10,974 bases of DNA from UBA6183 sp041302975 (GCA_041302975.1 JBFYQC010000099.1:1-10974), one strand, 5' to 3'. Shown: positions 1 to 6,302, counted from the first letter of the stretch. A program made the numbers and translations. Notes: a model not told the origin generated them from the letters alone.

Positions 1-10
1 TACGAAAAGA

Positions 11-18
11 TATTTTTG
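11..18 (+). promoter_or_regulatory. Bacteroidota -7 promoter element for yggS
   Basis: TATTTTTG matches the Bacteroidota housekeeping -7 consensus TAnnTTTG exactly. A transcript would start near position 24 and give a leader of about 15 nt before the ATG at 39. The -33 element would lie outside the window. An ATG at 20 is out of frame with the gene and is not its start. Confidence 0.55.
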
Positions 19-38
19 CATGATTGATTTTTTAAAAT

Positions 39-710
39 ATGATAGCTGCAAATATTGAAAAAATAAGGCAACAATTACCGGGCCACGTAAAACTTATTGC
101 GGTAAGTAAAACTAAACCCATTGAAATGTTGCAAGAAGCCTATGCAGCCGGTCAGCGTGCTTTTGGCGAAAACAAGGTACAAGAAGTAGCTAACAAGCAA
201 CCACAAATGCCGGCCGATACCGAGTGGCATTTAATTGGCCACCTGCAAACCAACAAGGTAAAATACATTGCACCTTTTGTGCATTTAATACATGCCGTTG
301 ATAGCATGAAGTTACTTGAAACCATTAATAAAGAAGCTGTTAAAAACAACCGGACAATTAATGTTTTGTTGCAAGTGTACATTGCAAAAGAAGAAACAAA
401 ATTTGGGTTGAGTAATGAAGAAGTGATTGAATTATTAAACCAAGCAACCACCCAACAACTGCAAAATATAACTATTTGTGGGTTGATGGGTATGGCAACT
501 TATACCGAGAATACTGCACAAATTGAAAGTGAATTTGAAAACTTAAACCAGTTTTTTAACACCTTAAAACAAGAAATACACCAGTATCCTATTTTAAAAC
601 GGGAGAGTTTTACCGAATTAAGCATGGGCATGAGCAGCGATTACGAATTGGCCATAAAACACGGCTCTACCATGATAAGGGTAGGAAGCAGTATATTTGG
701 CGGAAGATAA
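39..710 (+). CDS. yggS: YggS/PROSC-family PLP homeostasis protein
   Basis: This is a cytoplasmic pyridoxal-5'-phosphate-binding protein of the YggS/YlmE/PROSC family. Family members are single-domain TIM barrels resembling the N-terminal half of alanine racemase; they have no firm catalytic activity and buffer PLP and amino/keto acid pools. The PLP lysine is K24 in AVSKTKP. Further family blocks are FGENKVQE, WHLIGHLQTNK, the phosphate-binding end LSMGMSSDYE, and the closing RVGSSIFG. The length of 223 aa is usual. The ATG at 39 fits the family N terminus and lies about 20 nt after a -7 element. No strong terminator follows, so readthrough toward pepT is possible. The family assignment is secure; the precise role is known only from homologues. 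Confidence 0.95.
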   Translation: MIAANIEKIRQQLPGHVKLIAVSKTKPIEMLQEAYAAGQRAFGENKVQEVANKQPQMPADTEWHLIGHLQTNKVKYIAPFVHLIHAVDSMKLLETINKEAVKNNRTINVLLQVYIAKEETKFGLSNEEVIELLNQATTQQLQNITICGLMGMATYTENTAQIESEFENLNQFFNTLKQEIHQYPILKRESFTELSMGMSSDYELAIKHGSTMIRVGSSIFGGR

Positions 711-719
711 AATGGAGTG

Positions 720-851
720 AGAAATTCGAAGCACGAAATACGAAATTAGCTCCGCTGAACTTCGTTTCGAAATACGAAATCACCATCAACCAATAACCTA
801 TCAACTAATAACAAATCAACTATTCAACCAATCAACTAATAACTAAACAAT
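720..851. repeat. Intergenic repeat region with imperfect hairpin and G-less stretch
   Basis: This gap between yggS and pepT is not ordinary spacer. The 13-mer CGAAATACGAAAT occurs at 734-746 and 768-780. The first copy can pair with TTCGTTTCG (761-769), giving nine base pairs with a 2-nt bulge (739-740). From 777 to 851 the + strand contains no G at all. This C/A/T stretch carries ATCAACTAATAAC twice (800-812, 831-843) and the pentamer TCAAC at 786, 801, 816, 824 and 832, that is with steps of 15, 15, 8 and 8. No TAnnTTTG motif is present, so the pepT promoter is not obvious. It may be a degenerate dispersed repeat plus microsatellite-like leader. Confidence 0.7.
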
Positions 852-2082
852 GAACTATACCGTAGCTGAGCGTTTAATGCGCTATGTACAAATTGATACC
901 GAGGCTGATCCGAATTCGGATACCACACCATCATCATTAAAACAAAAAAACTTAAGTAAACTTTTGGTGGAAGAACTGCAAGCCATGGGCATTAGCGATG
1001 CCGAAATGGATGAGTTTGGTTATGTGTATGCCACAGTAAAATCAAACATAGATAAAAAAGTGCCAACCGTTTGTTTTTGCAGCCACGTAGATACCGCGCC
1101 TGATTGCAGTGGTAAAGATGTAAAACCTATTTTGCATAAAAACTGGGATGGCAGCGATATTGTATTGCCTGATGATACCACACAAGTATTAAGCAAAAAC
1201 AACCATCCGTATTTAAATGAGCGTATTGGCGATGATATGATTACAGCAAGTGGTAAAACCTTATTGGGTGCTGATGATAAAGCCGGTGTTGCCATTATTA
1301 TGAATGTGGCCCAATTGTTACAAGCTCATCCAGAAATTAAACATGGCGATATTAGAATTTTGTTTACACCAGATGAAGAAATTGGTCGTGGCGTAGATAA
1401 AGCCGATATGAAAAAACTAAATGCCGATTTTGGTTATACCCTTGATGGTGGCGAACGCGGACATTTAGAAGGTGAAAACTTTAGTGCTGATGCGTGCACC
1501 ATTATTTTTAACGGAGTAAGTGCACATCCGGGGTATGCAAAAGGAAAAATGGTAAACTCGCAAAAGGTTGCTGCGTATTTCATTAACAGTTTACCAAGCG
1601 ATAAACTTACGCCTGAAGTTACTGAAGGTTACGAAGGTTTTGTGCATCCGGTTGCAGTAAGTGGCGGATTAGAGCAAACCAAAGTGCAATTTATTATTCG
1701 TGATTTTGTTACGGCTAAATTAGCTGAACACGAAAACATGTTGCACGAGTTGGCACAAAAAGCCATTGATGCATTTCCGGGTTCAGGTTTTGAGTTTGCA
1801 GTAAAGGAGCAATACCGTAACATGAAAGAAATTTTAGACGGACAACCACATGTGATGCAAATTGCTGAGCAAGCCTATAAAAATGCAGGCCTTACTCCTA
1901 CCATTACCAATATTAGAGGAGGAACCGATGGTAGTCGTTTAAGTTTTATGGGATTGCCTTGTCCTAATATTTTTACAGGCGAAATGGCCATACACAGTAA
2001 ATTGGAATACGTGAGTGTGCAAGACATGCAAAAAGCGGTTGATGTATGTTTAGAGATATCGAAGCTTGTGGCCGAAAAATAA
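850..2082 (+). CDS. pepT: Peptidase T (tripeptide aminopeptidase, M20B)
   Basis: This is a cytoplasmic di-zinc aminopeptidase that removes the N-terminal residue from tripeptides, a late step in peptide use and protein turnover. The M20 metal and catalytic set is complete: H79-V-D81 in CSHVDTAPD, bridging D142 in GADDKAG, general base E176 and ligand E177 in TPDEEIGRG, D199 in TLDGGERG, and H382 in AIHSKLEY. The dimerisation (lid) domain lies between about residues 210 and 320, and IRGGTDGS is the usual conserved loop near residue 360. The length of 410 aa matches the family. The ATG at 850 is preceded by an unusual G-free leader with no recognisable promoter or ribosome-binding site. A strong hairpin follows the stop. 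Confidence 0.97.
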   Translation: MNYTVAERLMRYVQIDTEADPNSDTTPSSLKQKNLSKLLVEELQAMGISDAEMDEFGYVYATVKSNIDKKVPTVCFCSHVDTAPDCSGKDVKPILHKNWDGSDIVLPDDTTQVLSKNNHPYLNERIGDDMITASGKTLLGADDKAGVAIIMNVAQLLQAHPEIKHGDIRILFTPDEEIGRGVDKADMKKLNADFGYTLDGGERGHLEGENFSADACTIIFNGVSAHPGYAKGKMVNSQKVAAYFINSLPSDKLTPEVTEGYEGFVHPVAVSGGLEQTKVQFIIRDFVTAKLAEHENMLHELAQKAIDAFPGSGFEFAVKEQYRNMKEILDGQPHVMQIAEQAYKNAGLTPTITNIRGGTDGSRLSFMGLPCPNIFTGEMAIHSKLEYVSVQDMQKAVDVCLEISKLVAEK

Positions 2083-2109
2083 GAAATTAAATAGCATTAA
2101 GTTTTATTA

Positions 2110-2147
2110 AGAAAAAGTTGTCTCCATGACAACTTTTTCTATTTTTG
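2110..2147 (+). terminator. Intrinsic terminator of pepT
   Basis: There is a perfect 13-bp stem, AGAAAAAGTTGTC (2110-2122) with GACAACTTTTTCT (2128-2140), around a 5-nt loop (2123-2127). A T-rich tail (2131-2147) follows, and A-rich sequence precedes the stem. It sits 28 nt after the pepT stop. The right arm and tail also contain the marR -7 element, so terminator and promoter share bases. Confidence 0.8.
2118..2147 (+). promoter_or_regulatory. marR promoter, TTG-N19-TATTTTTG
   Basis: TTG (2118-2120), a 19-bp spacer and TATTTTTG (2140-2147) form a full match to the Bacteroidota housekeeping promoter. The expected transcription start falls around 2152-2155, at the ATG at 2153. The mRNA would therefore be leaderless or nearly so. 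The -33 TTG lies in the left arm of the pepT terminator and the -7 element begins at the last base of its right arm. Confidence 0.65.
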
Positions 2148-2152
2148 TTCCT

Positions 2153-2602
2153 ATGCGTTTAGAAAACGATATCAAACAAAAAAAATTTGAAACCGAGCAG
2201 GAGAAGGCGGCTATTAACATTTTGTTTACTGCCAGTTGGATTGAATCAAGCAACCTAAGACGCTTGAAACCACACGGTATTACACCGCAACAATTTAATG
2301 TATTGCGTATTTTACGCGGCTCCCACCCTAAAAAGTTAATGTTGTTTGATATAGCCTCGCGCATGATTGACAAAAACTCTAACGCAACCCGCCTTGTAGA
2401 GAAATTACGTGCCAATAATTTAGTTACCCGCGAACAATGCCCTGATAACAGAAGACAGGTTGATATCACCATTACCCAAAAAGGGTTAGACCTTTTGTCA
2501 GAAATTGACAAAGAAACTGACAACTGGTTAACTACTTTTAAAAACCTTACAGTTATAGAGTTTAAAAGCCTTAACACCTTATTAGATAAACTAAGGGGAT
2601 AA
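2153..2602 (+). CDS. MarR-family transcriptional regulator
   Basis: This is a winged-helix regulator of 149 aa, a usual MarR length. The winged HTH spans about residues 42-110: GITPQQFNVLRIL opens it, IASRMIDKNSNATRLVEKL is the recognition region, and the wing carries PDNRRQVDI. The flanking N- and C-terminal helices are those that dimerise in MarR proteins. The only cysteine is C96, beside the wing. An in-frame ATG at 2126 would add nine residues encoded by the pepT terminator hairpin; the ATG at 2153, at the predicted transcription start, is preferred. The gene lies 90 bp upstream of a pirin-led operon whose promoter carries two palindromes, so it probably controls that operon. The ligand is unknown; electrophiles or phenolics are an inference from the neighbours. 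Confidence 0.9.
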   Translation: MRLENDIKQKKFETEQEKAAINILFTASWIESSNLRRLKPHGITPQQFNVLRILRGSHPKKLMLFDIASRMIDKNSNATRLVEKLRANNLVTREQCPDNRRQVDITITQKGLDLLSEIDKETDNWLTTFKNLTVIEFKSLNTLLDKLRG

Positions 2603-2619
2603 AAATTTTATGCCAATAC

Positions 2620-2649
2620 TTGTATATACATATATTGTTTATACATTTG
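2620..2649 (+). promoter_or_regulatory. Pirin operon promoter, TTG-N19-TACATTTG
   Basis: TTG (2620-2622), a 19-bp spacer and TACATTTG (2642-2649) match the Bacteroidota promoter in both elements and spacing. Transcription would start near 2654-2657, leaving a leader of roughly 36-39 nt before the pirin ATG at 2693. Both promoter elements are overlaid by palindromes. Confidence 0.7.
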
Positions 2650-2653
2650 TATA
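2621..2653. promoter_or_regulatory. Twin palindromic operator candidate for MarR
   Basis: TGTATATACA (2621-2630) is a perfect palindrome overlapping the -33 box. TATACA-TT-TGTATA (2640-2653) has perfect 6-bp arms and covers the whole -7 box. Both share the half-site TGTATA/TATACA, with centres 21 bp apart, about two helical turns. A dimeric MarR protein bound at either site would block RNA polymerase. The assignment to the upstream MarR is inferred from position; AT-rich sequence makes short chance palindromes possible. Confidence 0.55.
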
Positions 2654-2692
2654 GAATTTGATAAGTAAAGATATTAGATTAAATTAAAACGT

Positions 2693-3421
2693 ATGAAAAC
2701 ACTTATTCATAGAGCCGAAGACAGAGGCCACGCAAACCATGGTTGGCTTAACGCAAAACACTCATTTAGTTTCGCAAGTTGGTACGACCCAACCAAAATA
2801 CATTTTGGGGCGCTGCGCGTATTAAATGATGACGAAGTAGCTCAAGGAATGGGCTTTGGTAAACACCCACATGATAACATGGAAATTATCACCTTGGTGC
2901 AGGAAGGTTCTTTAGAACATAAAGATAGTATGGGCAACGGTAGCATTATGAAACCAAATGATGTACAAGTAATGAGTGCCGGTACCGGTGTTTTTCACTC
3001 GGAAATGAATCCTGACAAGAATAATCCAGTTAAACTTTTCCAAATTTGGGTATTTCCAGATAAGGGTAATGTTACACCACGTTACGATCAAAAAACATTT
3101 TTGCCTGAAGATAGAAAAAACAAATGGCAGGAAATAATTAAACCCAACACGCAACAAGAAGGTGATGCCATTTTTATTCATCAACAGGCATGGTTTAATT
3201 TAATAGACCTTGATGCTAACAACCAAACTAATTACACCACTAAAAAAACAGGTAACGGTGCTTATGTGTTTGTAATTGAAGGTGATGTGGAAGTAGCCGG
3301 AGAAAAACTGAAAAGACGCGATGCCATTGGTATTACAGAATATACAGATTTTAACATCAAGGCTTCATTAAATGCACGCATATTGGTAATGGATTTACCA
3401 ATGCTTGAATTAGAATATTAA
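2693..3421 (+). CDS. Pirin family protein (YhhW-type bicupin, cytoplasmic)
   Basis: This is a two-cupin pirin of 242 aa, the usual YhhW length. Known homologues bind a transition metal, and some have quercetin 2,3-dioxygenase activity. The N-terminal cupin carries the full metal set: H58 and H60 in GKHPHDNMEI, H102 and E104 in AGTGVFHSE. The HANHGWLNAKHSFSF opening is typical. The C-terminal cupin (about residues 150-242) includes NGAYVFVIEGDVEVAG. There is no signal peptide, so it should be cytoplasmic. It is the first gene of a cluster with yceI 22 bp downstream, preceded by a strong promoter with palindromes. A second, exported-looking pirin lies three genes later. The natural substrate cannot be stated. 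Confidence 0.93.
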   Translation: MKTLIHRAEDRGHANHGWLNAKHSFSFASWYDPTKIHFGALRVLNDDEVAQGMGFGKHPHDNMEIITLVQEGSLEHKDSMGNGSIMKPNDVQVMSAGTGVFHSEMNPDKNNPVKLFQIWVFPDKGNVTPRYDQKTFLPEDRKNKWQEIIKPNTQQEGDAIFIHQQAWFNLIDLDANNQTNYTTKKTGNGAYVFVIEGDVEVAGEKLKRRDAIGITEYTDFNIKASLNARILVMDLPMLELEY

Positions 3422-3443
3422 CAATAAACTAAAAATATAAAAC

Positions 3444-3980
3444 ATGACTACAACATCAAAATGGGCCATTGACCCTTCGCACAGCGAAATTTCATTTAAA
3501 GTAAAACACTTAGTAGTAACAACATTAACCGGAAAATTTGAAACATTTGAAGGTAGTTTAGAAAATGCTAATGAAGATTTCTCAGACGCTAAAATTAGCT
3601 TTACAGCTGATGTAGCAAGCCTAAACACAGGCAATGCAGATAGAGATGGTCACTTAAAATCAGATGATTTCTTTAACGCAGAAGCTTTCCCTAAAGTAAC
3701 TTTCACTTCAACAGGTTTTACAAAAACCGGTAGCGATGAATACAAATTAACAGGTAACATTACCTTACGCGATGTAACTAAACCTATTGAATTAACAGTG
3801 GAATACGGTGGCACTGCTACTGATCCTTGGGGTAATGTTAAAGCCGGATTTGAAATTAACGGAAAAATTAAACGTAAAGAGTTTGGTTTAAAATGGGATG
3901 CATTAACCGAAGCTGGTGGTGCTGTAGTGAGCGATGAAGTGAAACTTCACTTAAACGTTCAATTGGTAAAACAAGCTTAA
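3444..3980 (+). CDS. YceI family protein (lipocalin-like, isoprenoid-binding fold)
   Basis: YceI proteins form an elongated lipocalin-like barrel that in characterised members holds a polyisoprenoid such as a quinone precursor. The diagnostic blocks are present: WAIDPSHSEISFKVKHL at 7-23, NTGNADRDGHLKSDDFF at 61-77 followed by FPKVTFTST, GNITLRDVTKP at 104-114, and a late INGKIKRKEFGL. The length of 178 aa is usual. E. coli YceI is periplasmic, but this protein starts directly with the first strand and has no signal peptide, so it should be cytoplasmic like pirin 1. The gene is packed 22 bp after pirin 1, probably in the same mRNA, and is followed at once by a hairpin. A link to quinone or isoprenoid chemistry is inferred from fold and neighbours. 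Confidence 0.93.
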   Translation: MTTTSKWAIDPSHSEISFKVKHLVVTTLTGKFETFEGSLENANEDFSDAKISFTADVASLNTGNADRDGHLKSDDFFNAEAFPKVTFTSTGFTKTGSDEYKLTGNITLRDVTKPIELTVEYGGTATDPWGNVKAGFEINGKIKRKEFGLKWDALTEAGGAVVSDEVKLHLNVQLVKQA

Positions 3981-3988
3981 TACCTTTG
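3981..3988 (+). promoter_or_regulatory. Possible internal -7 element upstream of nitroreductase
   Basis: TACCTTTG matches TAnnTTTG and begins directly after the yceI stop codon. The nearest upstream TTG (3963-3965) leaves only a 15-bp spacer, shorter than the 19 bp seen elsewhere here. The promoter is therefore weak or spurious. If active, the transcript would start inside the following hairpin. Confidence 0.3.
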
Positions 3989-4020
3989 CCCTCGACCACT
4001 TGGGTTGAGGGCAATTATTT
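3986..4020 (+). terminator. Hairpin after yceI, terminator or attenuator
   Basis: TTGCCCTCGACC (3986-3997) pairs with GGGTTGAGGGCAA (4003-4014) in a 12-bp stem that includes one G·T pair, with a loop at 3998-4002. The short T-rich run TTATTT follows. Its GC-rich core is the strongest hairpin inside the operon. It should at least partly terminate transcription and so lower expression of the nitroreductase, pirin 2 and dsbA genes. Confidence 0.6.
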
Positions 4021-4027
4021 AAATACC

Positions 4028-4603
4028 ATGGAAAAATCAAACCAAATAAACCACCCTATCCTACCCTTACTTGAAACAAGAAAAAGTATTCGTGCGTTTG
4101 CGCCAACTCCGATAGCGCAAGAAAAACTAAACAGTATTTTTGAAGCTGCTCGTTGGAGTTTTAGCACATCAAACCAACAGCCGTGGCGTTTTATTTACGC
4201 CCACAAAAACCAACCTTTATGGCAAACTATTTTTGATACCTTAATGGATGGTAATAAACCATGGAATGAACATGCTCCGGTTTTAATATTAGCTATGGCT
4301 ACAAAAAACATGAGCAACGGAAATAAATACCACCACAACTTGTATGATTTAGGTGCAGCAACTATGGCCATGAATATACAAGCTGTTTCATTGGGTTTAC
4401 AATTACACCCAATGGCTGGTTTTTATAATGATAAAGCAATAGAACTATTAAATATTCCCGATACACTAGAGCCTGTAACATTATTATCACTTGGTTATCC
4501 GGGTAAAGACTTTTCAGCATTAAATGAGTTCCAACAAAAGTCGGAAACAATGCGTGGCGAAAGATTTTTGCAAGATGAATTTGTTTTTAACAACAAACTT
4601 TAA
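4028..4603 (+). CDS. Nitroreductase family protein (FMN-dependent)
   Basis: This is an NfsB/Frm2-like flavoenzyme of 191 aa that would use NAD(P)H to reduce nitro groups, quinones or related electrophiles in the cytoplasm. FMN phosphate-binding residues R18, S20 and R22 lie in ETRKSIRAF. SNQQPWRF at 48-55 is the usual flavin and active-site loop, DLGAATMAMNIQAVSLGL at 107-124 is the core helix, and LSLGYPGK at 153-160 closes the fold. The frame is open back to a TTG at 3986, but those codons lie in the hairpin after yceI. The ATG at 4028 fits the family N terminus and is chosen. Pirin 2 begins 12 bp after the stop, so the two are probably cotranscribed. The substrate is not determinable. Confidence 0.93.
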   Translation: MEKSNQINHPILPLLETRKSIRAFAPTPIAQEKLNSIFEAARWSFSTSNQQPWRFIYAHKNQPLWQTIFDTLMDGNKPWNEHAPVLILAMATKNMSNGNKYHHNLYDLGAATMAMNIQAVSLGLQLHPMAGFYNDKAIELLNIPDTLEPVTLLSLGYPGKDFSALNEFQQKSETMRGERFLQDEFVFNNKL

Positions 4604-4615
4604 AATAATAAAACC

Positions 4616-5494
4616 ATGAAACGTAAAAACTTTTTAAAAGCGGGTTTATTGGCCTCAGCCGGTTTATTTTTAAAAGGCGCATCGGCTGTTGAGGTAATGA
4701 CCAACAACAACGATGAATTATTACCAATAGACAATATTGGTTTTAACCACATACCTCCTACGCAATCAAAAGTAAAAACAAACATGGTTTTGCATAAAGC
4801 CAATACACGCGGTGGTGCTAACCATGGTTGGTTAAATACCAAACATACCTTTAGTTTTGCCAACTATTACAACCCCGAGCGTATAAATTTTGGTGTGTTG
4901 CGTGTGCTAAATGATGATATTATATCAGGTGGAACAGGATTTCCGAAACACCCGCATGATAACATGGAAATTATTTCTATTCCGCTTTATGGCGATTTAG
5001 AGCATAAAGATACTTTAGGTAATGTAAGTGTAATTAAACAATACGACATACAAACCATGAGTGCCGGAACCGGAATTCAGCACAGCGAATACAACAAAAA
5101 CAAAGATAAAGAAGCACACTTCTTACAAATTTGGCTATTCCCTAAATCATCTAACATTAAACCTAAATACGATCAACGGTCTTTTAAACCAAACGACCGT
5201 AGAAACAAATTACAGGTAGTAGTTTCGCCCAATGCAAAAGATGGTGGCATTGCCATACACCAAGATGCTTGGTTTAACCTAGGAAAGTTAGATAAAGGCT
5301 TTAAACAAACCTATAAAATATTTAAACCAGGAAATGGTGTTTATGCATTTGTAATTGATGGTGATGTAACCATTAATGGCCAGAAGTTAAATAAGCGAGA
5401 TGGACTTGGAATTTGGGACACCAAAGAGATTGAGATTAGCGCTGATAGCAATGCAGAGTTACTATTAATGGATGTACCCATGCAAATTGGTTAA
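4616..5494 (+). CDS. Exported-type pirin family protein with Tat-like signal
   Basis: This second pirin is about 50 residues longer than pirin 1. The extra N terminus is a probable export signal: basic MKRKNFLK, a hydrophobic stretch to about residue 20, then G-A-S-A with cleavage likely after A24. RKNFLK resembles the Tat motif RRxFLK with one R replaced by K. The pirin fold starts at about residue 57 (MVLHKANTRGGANHGW). All four metal ligands are kept: H112 and H114 in PKHPHDNMEI, H156 and E158 in AGTGIQHSE. The C-terminal cupin includes NGVYAFVIDGDVTING. Tat export would suit a protein that binds metal before leaving the cytoplasm. The start is firm, 12 bp after the nitroreductase. Periplasmic location is inference. 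Confidence 0.88.
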   Translation: MKRKNFLKAGLLASAGLFLKGASAVEVMTNNNDELLPIDNIGFNHIPPTQSKVKTNMVLHKANTRGGANHGWLNTKHTFSFANYYNPERINFGVLRVLNDDIISGGTGFPKHPHDNMEIISIPLYGDLEHKDTLGNVSVIKQYDIQTMSAGTGIQHSEYNKNKDKEAHFLQIWLFPKSSNIKPKYDQRSFKPNDRRNKLQVVVSPNAKDGGIAIHQDAWFNLGKLDKGFKQTYKIFKPGNGVYAFVIDGDVTINGQKLNKRDGLGIWDTKEIEISADSNAELLLMDVPMQIG

Positions 5495-5507
5495 TAAAAG
5501 TTACACC

Positions 5508-6221
5508 ATGATAATTGCACTTTTAATTACAGCACTTTTAAAATTTAATGCGGTAGGAAATCACGAAAATCCGCTTAGTAAAACTATGGATAAAGATAAA
5601 ATAATATACGTTTACGACCCCATGTGCGGTTGGTGTTTTGGTTTTGGGAAAGTAATGGGCGATTTTCATAAAGAGTTTAAAGACTCTTTTGAGTTTGATG
5701 TGGTAAGTGGCGGAATGGTTGTAGGCGACAGAGAAGGACCAATTGGCGATTTTGCTGATTACATTTTAGGTGCATACAAAAGAGTGGAAGAATACTCGGG
5801 CATGAAATACGGACAACCATACCTTGATCAATTAAAAACCAAAACACTTTGGTCGTCATCTGTAAAACCATCAATAGCTTTAGAAACGTTTAAATCATTT
5901 AACACCAAAGATGTAGTTGAGTTTTCGCACGCCATACAGTTGGCCTATTTTGTTGATGGTAATGATTTGAGAGACGAAGAGGTTTATAAAAAACTTATCA
6001 AACCATATGGCATAAACGAAACTGAGTTTATCAAAAAATTAAACAGCGAAGAAATGCGCAAACAAACTAGCGATTGGTTTCAAACCGCAGCAAATTGGGG
6101 AGTTACAGGTTACCCAATGGTTATATTGGTGCGTAATGGTAAATATTATGCCATAGCAAAAGGTTTTACCGATTTAGAGACCTTAAAGAAAACAGCAGCA
6201 TCGGTTATTGCACAACACTAA
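5508..6221 (+). CDS. DsbA-family thiol oxidoreductase (CGWC)
   Basis: This protein has a thioredoxin fold with a helical insertion, DsbA/FrnE type, 237 aa from the chosen start. The redox pair is C40 and C43 in DPMCGWCFGF. The cis-proline loop is GVTGYPMVIL with P203. It would make, break or isomerise disulfides. The N terminus has a hydrophobic run (IIALLITALL) without the usual basic residues. An upstream in-frame ATG at 5472, overlapping pirin 2 by 23 nt, would add lysines and improve it as a signal peptide. An internal ATG at 5586 would give a cytoplasmic form starting MDKDKIIYVYDP. The start and the compartment are therefore uncertain. It is the last gene of the operon, 13 bp after pirin 2. 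Confidence 0.88.
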   Translation: MIIALLITALLKFNAVGNHENPLSKTMDKDKIIYVYDPMCGWCFGFGKVMGDFHKEFKDSFEFDVVSGGMVVGDREGPIGDFADYILGAYKRVEEYSGMKYGQPYLDQLKTKTLWSSSVKPSIALETFKSFNTKDVVEFSHAIQLAYFVDGNDLRDEEVYKKLIKPYGINETEFIKKLNSEEMRKQTSDWFQTAANWGVTGYPMVILVRNGKYYAIAKGFTDLETLKKTAASVIAQH

Positions 6222-6244
6222 GGCGATTAATTTTAAATACATTT

Positions 6245-6273
6245 TTTAATGTTGTGTACAAAACAACATTAAA
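6245..6273 (+). terminator. Hairpin between dsbA and ogt, weak terminator
   Basis: TTTAATGTTGT (6245-6255) pairs perfectly with ACAACATTAAA (6263-6273) around a 7-nt loop. It lies 23 nt after the operon's last stop codon. No T-run follows on either strand, so it is not a classical intrinsic terminator. It may slow readthrough, stabilise the 3' end or be a protein-binding inverted repeat upstream of the methyltransferase. Confidence 0.4.
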
Positions 6274-6302
6274 GAGTTTAAAAGGCAATGTATTTTCGCT
6301 GC

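Noticed and set aside
720..851. CRISPR array or insertion sequence in the yggS-pepT gap
   Set aside because: The repeats are only 12-13 bp with irregular spacing. There are no spacers of equal length, no transposase and no terminal inverted repeats with target duplication.
2126..2152. Earlier ATG for the MarR gene
   Set aside because: It lies in the loop of the pepT terminator and upstream of the predicted transcription start; the nine added residues are not MarR-like.
2107..2577. 156-codon open frame on the minus strand across marR
   Set aside because: It lies wholly antisense to a clear MarR gene, gives a protein without recognisable family features, and is a frame shadow. Other antisense frames at 152-451, 1020-1295, 1629-1823, 2912-3184, 3410-3634, 4362-4550, 4600-4863 and 5677-5874 were dropped for the same reason.
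3986..4027. TTG start giving the nitroreductase 14 extra residues
   Set aside because: The added codons are the hairpin after yceI, do not resemble a nitroreductase N terminus, and a good ATG exists at 4028.
6245..6273. Classical intrinsic terminator between dsbA and ogt
   Set aside because: The stem is perfect but AT-rich and no T-run follows on either strand. It is kept only as a weak terminator or inverted repeat.
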